Source of the DNA: Gracilariopsis chorda
Taxonomy: Eukaryota > Rhodophyta > Florideophyceae > Gracilariales > Gracilariaceae
Length of the DNA stretch: 64,000 bases
Reading direction: 5' to 3'
NCBI GenBank assembly: GCA_003194525.1
Contig: NBIV01000124.1
Location: forward strand, 62,001-126,000
The translations under genes were made by a program, and so were the position numbers. Below are positions 41,150 to 49,970 of the stretch, piece after piece (position 1 is the stretch's first letter; each line of letters starts with the position of its first letter). The notes under the pieces are model-generated. The model worked only from the letters and a program-made list of their open reading frames with translations. It ran no database searches and was not told the origin of the DNA.

Positions 41150-43177
41150 ATGGATCTTACAACGTTGTTGAAGGGTGCTTCTAACACAATGAAGAAACTA
41201 GAATCTGACAGCGCCACAAAACCAACTCAGTCGGCTGCGGGGGGATGGAATTCATGGGGCGGCGGCGAGGACGATGCCTGGGAGGATGTAGCTGAAATGC
41301 TTCCAACTCGAATTCAAACAACATCTCAAAAGATGTCTACAGAAGTCGACTCTGAGCAAGGACGAATAGAAGTGAAGAGGAAGCTACAAACGCATGACGG
41401 AGAGAACAAGAGTACGGAGAGTCAGGAGATGCGGAACGACGCGGATGATACAAGTTGCGACGACGAATCAGCAATTATAAAGAGTTTGCGCGAAAAAGTA
41501 GCGGAGGCCTTGAAACGTGCCGCTGCGGCTGAAGGGAAGCTATACGTTGTTTCAAGAGAGCGGGATAATTTGCGTCGTGCCGCTGATGATCAAGCTTCTA
41601 GAGGCAGAGAGGTCGAGTCGAAGGAACGCAAAATACAAGCTATCCTCGCTGAAGGAGAGAAGCTTTCTATACGAGTTGCGGAGAAAGAGGCGGCAGCAAG
41701 AGCTCTGAAGAGGGACTTGAAGGAACAGAATGCTGTCATTGAGGAGTTGAGAGCATTAGTGGCAGCAAACGAAGCCAAGCTGAAGAATGCGACCAATAAG
41801 CAGAAACAACTTGAAACATCTGAAAATGCCGCTCGTGAAGCCCTTGCGAGTCAAGAAGAGCGACTCACTCGTGCCGAAAACGCTGCACGGTCTAACAGCT
41901 CAAACTCGGCTGCATTGGACGCAGCGAGAGCCGAGCTCGAATCCCTGAGAAAAAGCCAAGCGAATGCTTTAGAGGACCAAGCAAGAAAGTTAAGAGCAGG
42001 TCATGAAGCCGTTTTAGGCGCTGTAAAAATGAGCACGCAAAAGGCAGAAGACACTATGGACAAAGCCATGATGGAGCTTGAAACCCATCTTTCGAAAGTT
42101 ATTGAAGACGCTGGACGCAGAGAGGACCAACTGCGATATGAAGCAGAAGAAAGTCGTAAGCTTGCTGAAGAGCTGAAAGCTCGGAACGAAGAGTTGGTAG
42201 CAGCAATTCCGAATGCGACGAGACCTCTTGTAAGACAAGTTGAAGCATTACAGGCTGCGGCATTGAATAGAAGCAGGACGAAATCCGCTGTGGAACGATC
42301 ACAAGCAGAGCAGCTGCGAACAGCACAGGCTGCGTTGAATGCGTCTCAGGAGCGGGAACGGGTTGTCAAGGAAAAGCTTACAGACCTTCAAAACCGTGCA
42401 ACTGCATTAGAGAGTCAGCTCAAGGCTGCGCAGTCGGAGCGCAAACGAGCGTGTGCAGAGCTCGAATCCCTTCGCGAGGTCCATGCAAAGTCTCTGCTTG
42501 ATCATCAGCGTGAGAAAGATGAAACTGTGAAGTTGCTCCGCAAATTGACCAAAGCGAAGGAGACTGCAGAACACGAATTGTCGCGAGATCGAGTGGCCCA
42601 CATCACAGCCTTGGAAGCTGTGAGCAAACGAGAAGAAAGCTTGAGGGACCAGGTAGCTAGTTTAGAAACTCAACTACAAAACACTCCAAGACAAAGGCAG
42701 AGCTCATCGAGCTTGAATGTGACATCGTCACTACAGGTTTCTGGGAGCCTTGATAACTTATCAGCAGGGAGTTTCAGTTTTGACGAGGGTGGTACCACAG
42801 ACATTTTATCGGATTCATACTCATCAGGCGTTGTATACGCTATGGACAAACTGAAGTTGACGTTGAGAAAGAGGGACGGCGAGGTTAGCGCCCTGCAAGC
42901 GCGCCTGAAGCGGAAAGAAGTGGCCAGCGAAGCGCTCGCAGAAGATGTTGTGAAACTAACCTCTGAAGTTGAGCAACTGAAGAAGGATCACGGAGATGCC
43001 CCTGTGCTGAAAAAAGAGCTCGGGGATTTGAAGAGAAGACACTCGGCGTTGTTGGAGCTCTTGGGCGAAAGAGAGGAGCGGATAGCGGAATTGGACGCCG
43101 ACTTGGCGGATGTGAAACAAATGTACAAGGAACAAATCACAGAATTGCTAATGAAACTAGAGAATGTATCCAGATAA
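41150..43177 (+). CDS. TMF-type golgin (TATA element modulatory factor-like)
   Basis: 675 aa from ATG 41150. The N terminus has a GGWNSWGGGEDDAWEDV patch after an amphipathic start (MDLTTLLKGASNTMKKLE), as in TMF1. Residues 110-520 are nearly continuous heptad coiled coil. The C-terminal TMF domain is clear (residues about 560-675): YAMDKLKLTLRKRDGEVSAL, RRHSALLELLGEREERIAEL, ADVKQMYKEQITELLMKLEN. In animals and plants TMF is a Golgi-tethering golgin whose C-terminal domain binds Rab6. Full length for a compact genome, no intron. It converges on the Mediator gene with 151 bp between stops. Confidence 0.8.
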   Translation: MDLTTLLKGASNTMKKLESDSATKPTQSAAGGWNSWGGGEDDAWEDVAEMLPTRIQTTSQKMSTEVDSEQGRIEVKRKLQTHDGENKSTESQEMRNDADDTSCDDESAIIKSLREKVAEALKRAAAAEGKLYVVSRERDNLRRAADDQASRGREVESKERKIQAILAEGEKLSIRVAEKEAAARALKRDLKEQNAVIEELRALVAANEAKLKNATNKQKQLETSENAAREALASQEERLTRAENAARSNSSNSAALDAARAELESLRKSQANALEDQARKLRAGHEAVLGAVKMSTQKAEDTMDKAMMELETHLSKVIEDAGRREDQLRYEAEESRKLAEELKARNEELVAAIPNATRPLVRQVEALQAAALNRSRTKSAVERSQAEQLRTAQAALNASQERERVVKEKLTDLQNRATALESQLKAAQSERKRACAELESLREVHAKSLLDHQREKDETVKLLRKLTKAKETAEHELSRDRVAHITALEAVSKREESLRDQVASLETQLQNTPRQRQSSSSLNVTSSLQVSGSLDNLSAGSFSFDEGGTTDILSDSYSSGVVYAMDKLKLTLRKRDGEVSALQARLKRKEVASEALAEDVVKLTSEVEQLKKDHGDAPVLKKELGDLKRRHSALLELLGEREERIAELDADLADVKQMYKEQITELLMKLENVSR

Positions 43178-43328
43178 ACGTAGCATTAGAACCTGATGTA
43201 AACCATAGGCTCACGTTCATTACTGTTATGAAGAGTTGTGGGGCTTCATATACTAGGATTGCAAGGCTGTAAGAAGCTGAACTGTTCCAGAACAAAGAGC
43301 TCGTCGCCCATTGTACATTAGTATAACA

Positions 43329-45089
43329 TTACTGGGCGGGCTTGTCCATCTGTCCACGAGCTGACATTGTCATCAAAGCGTACAAAGTGAGCGGGATACT
43401 TCGACATGTTTGCAAAATCTGGGTGGCCTTGGGATCTGAACAGAATGTCGGGCTTGCGTTGGCAGTCTTCAGTACAACGGAAATTTGGCCGCCACTGGCT
43501 ATATGAACTACCACACTGAGAACGTCGTCAATCGAATCATCATAATAGCTCAGTTGCATGAAGTCTGGTGAGCCTTCAAGGACCATCTCGACAGGCTTTG
43601 TAGAACCCTCTTTTCCAGGTTGTGGAGGGGAGCTTTCGATGCGCACACAACTTTGAAACAGTTCGTTGAAAACGAGCTGCTGGCGCAAAAGCTGCAATAC
43701 CGGAAATACATCGTTTGTGGTGCGCAATGGAACTCGGCTAATCTTCATGGCCAGAGCGGGAGACATACCGTTCTGCTGAAATTGAAGAACATCACCGTTT
43801 GGCAAAAGAGGTGAGCTCATGACCTCAGAAGTGTAGTCCGGTGCTGTACCATTGGCTGTAATTGGTTTACGCTTTCCTAGAGCGTTTGGTACAATAAGAT
43901 CCGATAGCAAAGGCCAAGGAGCCTTGAGCGCGTCATCGCTTTCAGTTTTTGAATGTAGATCACTGGTCACACCTGGTGCACGCACCAAATTCGGGCGCTT
44001 TGAACTAACTTGTACATTGCTGACTGAAATTCGTTGAAGAGTGTGGAGTACGGAAAGAAAGGCTGGAATCGGGGTTGTTAGGGTTAGAACGTATTGTGCC
44101 GCTACACGAGCTTTCTTGCCTTCTACAAACGTGCAGTGCGAAGTTCCATTCTGGACGGCTGCCGATCGCGCAACAGATATTTCACGTTTTGAAAGCACAT
44201 GTTCCATGGCCAGGAATGCGGCGTGTGTTGTGGCGAATTGAATGCGTAAACCGAGGGCGGTGCGAACTATATGCCCATGACACGTGAATGGGTTAGGGGC
44301 ACGCTCGATGGATGCGGCGTTTAGAAGGTCGTCCTCAAAAGAACGAAGTGCATCTACCAGAGGCAGCTCTGCAAATACGCTGAGCTTTTCAGTTCTCATG
44401 AGGTGTAGAAATACGCGTTGTAACAAGTCGAAGCGGGATTGAGTGACGAGTTGGGTGAGATGGGCGTCAACGTTATCGTCTGATACTTCCTGTTCAGTTG
44501 CGGGGAGCAAACGTAGCTTTGCGCGGACGACTGGTTTTGGAGTCGGAGTGTGTTCGAAGTGAAAGTCGGCTAGAAAGGTAGCGTTGCAGATTGTGAGTAG
44601 GGTTGCATTTGCAGAAACTTCTTGGTTGGTAATTGCGAGCAGACGCTCTGCCAAGTGTCGCAGTTTGTTGAGAATGAGAAAGTAGGGTGGTGCAAAGGGA
44701 TCTTCTGTGTGCGCGAGATTGCGAGAAATGGAGAGCGCAAGACGGGAATCCAGAGTGGCGTGATGGCGGGTGAGAGCGTCATGTCGGATTCGGCGCAGAT
44801 GTTGGGTGGAATCGCGGTTCCAGGTGTCACGGGCTTGGACGGCGTTCTCAAGAAACTCAAGGGAGGAATACAAAGCGCGGCGGACGTATGGAAGACAGAC
44901 GGTAGAGAGGGGGTGGAGATCGGCCTGGTTGTTTGCAGTTGTGGGGCTGGAGAGGTTGAAGGATTGGGGTGTGGAGAGAGTTCGTAGAAGAGCAGTGATG
45001 CGGTAGAGAGCTTCACGGGCGGTTTTGGGAGTTTCGGTGGAGCAAATGAGCTCGGCTTGCTCCGCCTCGCGCGTTAGAGCGGATGTCAT
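43329..45089 (-). CDS. Mediator complex subunit 1-like protein
   Basis: 586 aa from ATG 45089. The middle has a beta-rich part with TPTPKPVVRAKLRLLPATEQ. The family match is clearest near residues 440-500: ISRVPLRTTNDVFPVLQLLR followed by QQLVFNELFQSC, the MED1 pattern around the end of its conserved N-terminal domain. A C-terminal strand region (SPDFMQLSYYDDSIDDVLSV) follows. MED1 sits in the Mediator middle module and contacts activators in animals. It lacks the long disordered tail of the animal protein, as in fungi. It is divergent from the TFB5 gene, 341 bp apart, so two RNA polymerase II factors may share a promoter. Confidence 0.55.
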   Translation of the reverse strand: MTSALTREAEQAELICSTETPKTAREALYRITALLRTLSTPQSFNLSSPTTANNQADLHPLSTVCLPYVRRALYSSLEFLENAVQARDTWNRDSTQHLRRIRHDALTRHHATLDSRLALSISRNLAHTEDPFAPPYFLILNKLRHLAERLLAITNQEVSANATLLTICNATFLADFHFEHTPTPKPVVRAKLRLLPATEQEVSDDNVDAHLTQLVTQSRFDLLQRVFLHLMRTEKLSVFAELPLVDALRSFEDDLLNAASIERAPNPFTCHGHIVRTALGLRIQFATTHAAFLAMEHVLSKREISVARSAAVQNGTSHCTFVEGKKARVAAQYVLTLTTPIPAFLSVLHTLQRISVSNVQVSSKRPNLVRAPGVTSDLHSKTESDDALKAPWPLLSDLIVPNALGKRKPITANGTAPDYTSEVMSSPLLPNGDVLQFQQNGMSPALAMKISRVPLRTTNDVFPVLQLLRQQLVFNELFQSCVRIESSPPQPGKEGSTKPVEMVLEGSPDFMQLSYYDDSIDDVLSVVVHIASGGQISVVLKTANASPTFCSDPKATQILQTCRSIPLTLYALMTMSARGQMDKPAQ

Positions 45090-45430
45090 TATGATGCTGC
45101 CAGAGCTAGGATGGGGCCGCTGGCATGACGGTGATCAAATGGGAACCGGGATCAAACCGTTGGTGGCATGAGTGAGTACTACTTGGATACGTAGATAGCG
45201 GTCTAACCCTTGCTGCACCAGGAAGTACCAACAGTTGTGACGGTACCGTTGGTACACGTTTCCATTGAAGGGAATTTTAATTCTAGGCCAGAATGCGGCA
45301 TCGGGGAGTGCCCTTCAATGGTGTTGGCACCGTTTCCGTGAACGAGCAAATATTTCTCAGCCCTGCTTTCGCGCTACCGGAGCGAAAACCGCGAACAAGA
45401 GGGAACGTGAAGACGCGAACGCAAAGCGAA

Positions 45431-45637
45431 ATGGTAACGGCAACGGCGGGGGTGTTGATTTCGTGCGACATTCCCGTTAAACAGTTCTTGCTGCATGTGG
45501 ACGAAAAGGATACGGGAAAGTTTATCATTAGCGACCTGGATGAAACTCACGTTCTCGTGAAGGAAAGCGCTCTAGACTACATCAAGAGCCAGTTAGATAA
45601 GCTTTATGAGGAAAACCAGTACACATTCATTCAGTGA
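45431..45637 (+). CDS. TFB5: TFIIH subunit 5 (TFB5 / TTDA)
   Basis: 68 aa from ATG 45431, almost the size of the human protein (71 aa). ATAGVLISCDIPVKQFLLHV, FIISDLDETHVLV and a helical end LDKLYEENQYTFIQ follow the family along its whole length. TFB5 binds the p52/Tfb2 subunit and is needed for TFIIH stability and DNA repair. An in-frame ATG at 45293 would add 46 residues that have no match in the family, so I prefer the inner ATG. Confidence 0.9.
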   Translation: MVTATAGVLISCDIPVKQFLLHVDEKDTGKFIISDLDETHVLVKESALDYIKSQLDKLYEENQYTFIQ

Positions 45638-45889
45638 CTGGGTGCGGCGCTCGTGATGAAGCGCTGATGGCTGGGTGTTGGAGTTAGCACTGTGGTGGCG
45701 ATGTGGTGGCGATGTGGTGGCGAAGCGCTGCTGTTTAGAGTTCAAGGGACATAAATAAGTTGGCTTCTAAGCTTGGGAAGCGCCAAGTCGTTCACCGTCG
45801 TAAGTTATCCGTGAAGAAGGAAGAGGCTTAGTCGAGAAGATGATCTTCAAAATCTAATGAACACTTCTGCTTTGCCAAGGAAGAGTTCA

Positions 45890-45990
45890 GTCACATTAGC
45901 TCAGTCGGCAGAGCGCAGGTCTCATAATCCAAGCTAGCAATCCTGAGGTCGCGAGTTCAAGTTACGAAGTTGAATACCTCGCATGTGGCT
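45890..45990 (+). tRNA. tRNA-Met (CAT) with anticodon-loop and T-loop introns
   Basis: Acceptor GTCACAT (45890-45896) pairs with ATGTGGC (45983-45989), one G-U wobble. D-stem GCTC/GAGC. Anticodon stem CAGGT/TCCTG with loop CTCATAA; anticodon CAT at 45923-45925. A 13-nt intron lies after A37 (45927-45939), the standard site. T-stem GCGAG (45950-45954) pairs with CTCGC (45978-45982), but between them are 22 nt instead of the usual 7-nt loop. Removing 15 nt leaves TTCAAGT, TTCAAGC or TTCAAAC and gives a normal 73-nt elongator tRNA-Met. The loop insert has TTCAA...TTGAA pairing. A T6 pol III terminator follows at 46004-46009. Confidence 0.82.
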
Positions 45991-46003
45991 CGACATTTGC
46001 AAC

Positions 46004-46009
46004 TTTTTT
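46004..46009 (+). terminator. RNA polymerase III terminator of the tRNA-Met gene
   Basis: TTTTTT, 14 bases after the mature tRNA end. A second T5 run follows at about 46016. Confidence 0.75.
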
Positions 46010-46312
46010 GCTGACTTTTTGCTGATTTCTTCTGATGAATAATCCTACGATGGGTATTTTGGTGTGTGCGCAGCTTTTTCCTTCTCCCGCCGTTCTCCAC
46101 CCACGATTCTGTCGTCCAAATGCTCTCCGACCAGCAACAAGATCCCCACCATGATAGTGCCACCCTCTCATTGAGAGTATGGTCTTACTAAACCCTCAGA
46201 AGAAGCCTTTACTATTTTTTTTCTCAAAGCAATGAATCATTGCAACAGTTTTTTGCTGGCGGGGCGAGGCCCGAAAAGCTTTTCTGCTGTGAATGATCAC
46301 CGCTAGCCCTAG

Positions 46313-46476
46313 GTGTACGGGTGTACGGGTGTACGGGTGTACGGATGTATGGATGTATGGATGTGTGAATGCATGAATGTATGAATGTATGGATGTATGG
46401 ATGTATGAATGTATGAATGTATGAATGTATGAATGTATGAATGTATGAATATATGAATGTATGGATGTATGAATGT
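46313..46476. repeat. 8-bp minisatellite
   Basis: About 20 octamers: GGGTGTAC units first, then GGATGTAT and GAATGTAT units, partly interspersed. No gene is seen from 46010 to 47236. Confidence 0.85.
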
Positions 46477-47278
46477 CTCAGGGCACACGTTACTAATTCC
46501 GAAAGCGTGATAGGAATACTTATCAAAGAACTTCTCGGTCCGCAGGTCTTCCAACACCAGCAATCCATGTATTGTCTTAGGCCCTTTCTACACTGCAAAA
46601 TGAACAAGACAGTTTGAGTACTTCGTGGTGAAAACATTTAAAACATAATCTGACAGCTAGAATCAGCAACTGTCTCTTCGTTGGGGTCGCATGATGAGCG
46701 ACTCCAAGATTTTGGACAAGAGACGAATATGAGACTGTCCATTCCTTGATGTAGAAAGGGCCTCAAACGCAAAGGGTAGGGCTACAGAAGACATGGGACT
46801 ACACAAGACATGGGACTACACGTTGTTGTTCTTTTCACATGTAAGAATTCTATTCTGTTTGAGACCAGAATGTGGCATGTGTGGGGTGATAACATAAAAC
46901 GTAAGTCACGGAAGGGAAGGCTTTTTTAATGCAAGTTGTGTGCGGTGCCTAATCTTAACATCGTGAGAAAACTCTAAATGTTCTTCCTCCTCGGGAAAGC
47001 TGCAAACTGTTCTGTACCTTCTTGCGCCTATGTGTAAGTGTGCTGTGTATGCGTTGTGCGTGGAATCACAGTGCTGCTACTTGCAAAGCTTGATTGTGCA
47101 GCACAGCACGTGACTTTTCGACGAATGCTGTTGCAAGGTTTACAAGCATAAGCCTGTACAGGCTAAAATGACGTGATAGCGAGTTGCGATTGGCACATGC
47201 GCAAACCATTGGCCTGTACGAAAGCAGTCATCGAATTTGGATCGAGATGACAAGTTTCTACAAGGATGCACTGCTTCA

Positions 47279-47839
47279 ATGGCGAAAGGGATAAGTCTGA
47301 GTGTACGACAGTACAGCAACAGAATCGAGAGCACAAACACATCGACAGAGAACGAGCGCGAAAAGCTCATTTTGCTTTTCCACGAATCGTACACAGATGC
47401 AGGTGATACAACGTCATCACTGATGCCATCATGTATACAGCTTGTAGACTTTTTAAAATGTTTAAAGAGAGATACAGAAAGCACTGAAACGCTTCTTCAA
47501 GAAGCAGTTTGTTCCTTGTATATACGTATGCTTCGTACAGCCGTGTATATCGCTGAAGGTTTTTGTAATTACCTTGCGGCTATAAAAAACGTTCGCCTCT
47601 CGTACACTTGGTATCGAGCAGCGGTGTTCGAAAAAGCACAAACACCCTGCCACATTCGCCAAGGTATCTCAGTGGCTACTATCGGTTGGCAGTGCAGACA
47701 GAAGCCCACAAACATTCAATTGAGAAATAAACGGGCGAGCCACGGCCAGCACGCAATGGCTTCCAAGGAAGCAGCTGCAAAGGACAAAACTTATTTAAAC
47801 ACAGCCCCATACAAGGCAAGATACGGGCCAAAGCGATGA
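47279..47839 (+). CDS. Hypothetical protein, doubtful
   Basis: 186 aa from ATG 47279, in a gene-poor stretch. It contains Cys-spaced helical sequence (CIQLVDFLKCLKRDTESTET) but no domain I recognise, and the last 60 residues are basic and irregular. It may be a chance ORF. The region 47840-48381 has no other candidate. Confidence 0.25.
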   Translation: MAKGISLSVRQYSNRIESTNTSTENEREKLILLFHESYTDAGDTTSSLMPSCIQLVDFLKCLKRDTESTETLLQEAVCSLYIRMLRTAVYIAEGFCNYLAAIKNVRLSYTWYRAAVFEKAQTPCHIRQGISVATIGWQCRQKPTNIQLRNKRASHGQHAMASKEAAAKDKTYLNTAPYKARYGPKR

Positions 47840-48381
47840 TGACAACTCGTGTGGAGATGCACAGAAGGGGGTCGGTTACCGCCGCCTGGAGTGCACCTGA
47901 TAAGTATAGTTGAGTATGTTGTAAAGGGTTTGAACGATAACTATACAACCTATTGCTGCTGCCGTGACAAGGTACAACACCTGGAAGAACAGCGTAACCA
48001 TTTTACCCTTTCGGCTCAATAACTCTGCTACAGTACATAGATAACCCTTTAACCCAAACGCTAGCAGGCTGAATCATCGCAGTCTCGTGTTCGAACGTGC
48101 ATGCGTATCTAGTGGATACTAAGGGTTATTTACAGATTACAATACTGTACTCTGTAGCACGACGCACGTCGAGCAGTGCGCACATGCAGCAGGCGTAAGA
48201 TTACAGCCGTAGCACTGTTGCCATATCAACATAGTGATTGCTGGCGTGTCCTTTACAGTAAAGTGTCATACAAAGCGTAGCATAACGCCAAAACAAGAGC
48301 TGTGGTGGTGGTTGTTGGTGGTTGGCGATGCCGGCGGTAAATGTTGGTGTGGAGGTTTACTACTCTACCAAAGCGCTTCTA

Positions 48382-49770
48382 TTACACGTCGTCGACAGCG
48401 AGTTGCTCTGTAGGTGATTCACATCGGTCCTCGACGCAACTGTCAGTAGCCATCTGCTCGCAATCGGACATTGCAGAGGACTGTGGACTTGCAACGGCGC
48501 AAGCATCGTCTGCATCGCGACCGACATTCGGATGCGCTGACGATGAGGAAGACGACGTATTGTTTGGTTGAATAGGTGTACCAGGTGATGTTGCTGCTGT
48601 TGCTGCTGCTGTTGTTGCTGCTGTTGTTGCTTCTGATGTTTGATGATGTGACCAAGGGTCCGGCGGAGAGGGCTGAGAACTTGACGACGGGTCTCTCCGA
48701 AAAGTGCGTAGCACGCGAGTATTGTAGCCTCCGCAATGTTGACACTTGTGATGGTCAAAGTGAAAAGCGGTTTCAGAACGCTGGTCGCAATCATGACACA
48801 AGATGTAAGAGCGTTTGTTGCGATGTTCCGGAGGCATTTGCTCGCGTTTGAGCATTTCGTCAATTTGGGCGTAGTAGGCAGACATATTTGTGAGCGACTT
48901 TTGACAAAGCGGGCATCGAAAGTTTTCCATTGTGTAATCATCAAAACAATGTGCGTGCATTGTATGCCCACATCGCATGAAGACGACAGGGCGGGTAGAG
49001 GTGAAGAGATAGGCACCACAGATAGGACAGTTTGCATCGAGTGACGTTTTCAAACAGCGATGTTTGTCGGAGTGTTCAATTGACACACAGGCGTCACAAT
49101 GATCGCAGTGGAAGTTATCTTTTCCAATACCCTCTCCGACACGGCAGATTTTGCACTTGTCGCAGTGATAGATACTCTTTCCGGGAGTGTCATCGTAGAA
49201 CTTGCACACGGCACAAAAGTATCGAGCAAACGGTTTCTTGCAGTTGGTGCAGGTGGAGGACACAGATTGAACTGTGTTACACAGCATGCATCGCACTAGC
49301 TTTGTGTCGTACCGAACCATGGAATGGTCCATGCTATCGTGGTCATGACAATGACGACAAACAACCCAGAGTTGACAACACTCTGCCTTGAGCTTGCAAT
49401 TTCTGGGATAATGCTTGCAACCGGGTTTCAATTGTCCTGTTTGCGGGTCGCGCACGGTTGAGTAGGAGATCTGATCGGCGTGCTGATTGAGCTGTTCGGA
49501 AAACTGGTGTGCCTCTTCAGAACGGCGTTGCTTGAAACGGTGAGTGAAGACGGTTTGGCGACGAAGATTCTTCTCCTGCTCGGACAAGGTAGGGTCCTTG
49601 GAAATCTGTCGGACAAGGTTCTGAATCTGCTGGAAGGAATTGATATGGTGCGGAACTTGCCATTGTGAGTGCTGCTGGGAGTGAGGGGAGGACGCATCCT
49701 CGTCACCAGGCTCGTCGGATGGAGCGCCGGATGGCGGGGGTGGAAACGGTGAACGCGACGGACCGCTCAT
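48382..49770 (-). CDS. CHY/CTCHY/RING-H2 zinc-finger E3 ubiquitin ligase (RCHY1/MIEL1-like)
   Basis: 462 aa from ATG 49770 (MSGPSRSPF). CHY zinc finger starts at GCKHYPRNCKLKAECC (near 120) and includes RCMLCNTVQ. CTCHY finger: YHCDKCKICRVGEGIGKDN, HCDHCDACV. RING-H2: CPICGAYLF, MRCGHTMHAHCFDDY, RCPLCQKSL. Zinc ribbon: LCHDCDQRSE, KCQHCGGYNTR. This order is that of RCHY1/PIRH2 in animals and MIEL1 in plants. The C-terminal tail (about 100 residues) is low-complexity with Ala/Thr runs encoded by a CTG/GTT repeat (about 48588-48640). The ligase has broad substrates; none can be inferred here. Divergent from the PPR gene. Confidence 0.9.
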   Translation of the reverse strand: MSGPSRSPFPPPPSGAPSDEPGDEDASSPHSQQHSQWQVPHHINSFQQIQNLVRQISKDPTLSEQEKNLRRQTVFTHRFKQRRSEEAHQFSEQLNQHADQISYSTVRDPQTGQLKPGCKHYPRNCKLKAECCQLWVVCRHCHDHDSMDHSMVRYDTKLVRCMLCNTVQSVSSTCTNCKKPFARYFCAVCKFYDDTPGKSIYHCDKCKICRVGEGIGKDNFHCDHCDACVSIEHSDKHRCLKTSLDANCPICGAYLFTSTRPVVFMRCGHTMHAHCFDDYTMENFRCPLCQKSLTNMSAYYAQIDEMLKREQMPPEHRNKRSYILCHDCDQRSETAFHFDHHKCQHCGGYNTRVLRTFRRDPSSSSQPSPPDPWSHHQTSEATTAATTAAATAATSPGTPIQPNNTSSSSSSAHPNVGRDADDACAVASPQSSAMSDCEQMATDSCVEDRCESPTEQLAVDDV

Positions 49771-49970
49771 GTGGAGGCGCGCAGGCGAAGCGAAGCACAA
49801 CGGCAGGCGACTGGCGATGGTGGTGCGCGCGGGCTGTGCTCCCTGCTGTAGTGTGCTGCGGCGAAACTTTAGAGTCTCTGAACTTTAGACGATGCACACG
49901 TGCCATTTTTTTGTGGGCTGCCACCGCTGCGTGTCGTGCGCGCCGCCTGCTAACCGCCACCCACAGCAAC
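49771..49970. promoter_or_regulatory. Divergent promoter region, ubiquitin ligase / PPR gene
   Basis: 200 bp between the two ATGs. The PPR frame is open leftward across it, but nothing conserved is encoded. GC-rich, no TATA box. Confidence 0.45.

Noticed and set aside
49665-49970. N-terminal extension of the PPR frame
   Set aside because: It lies over the start of the CHY/RING gene and has no ATG before 49971 with leader character.
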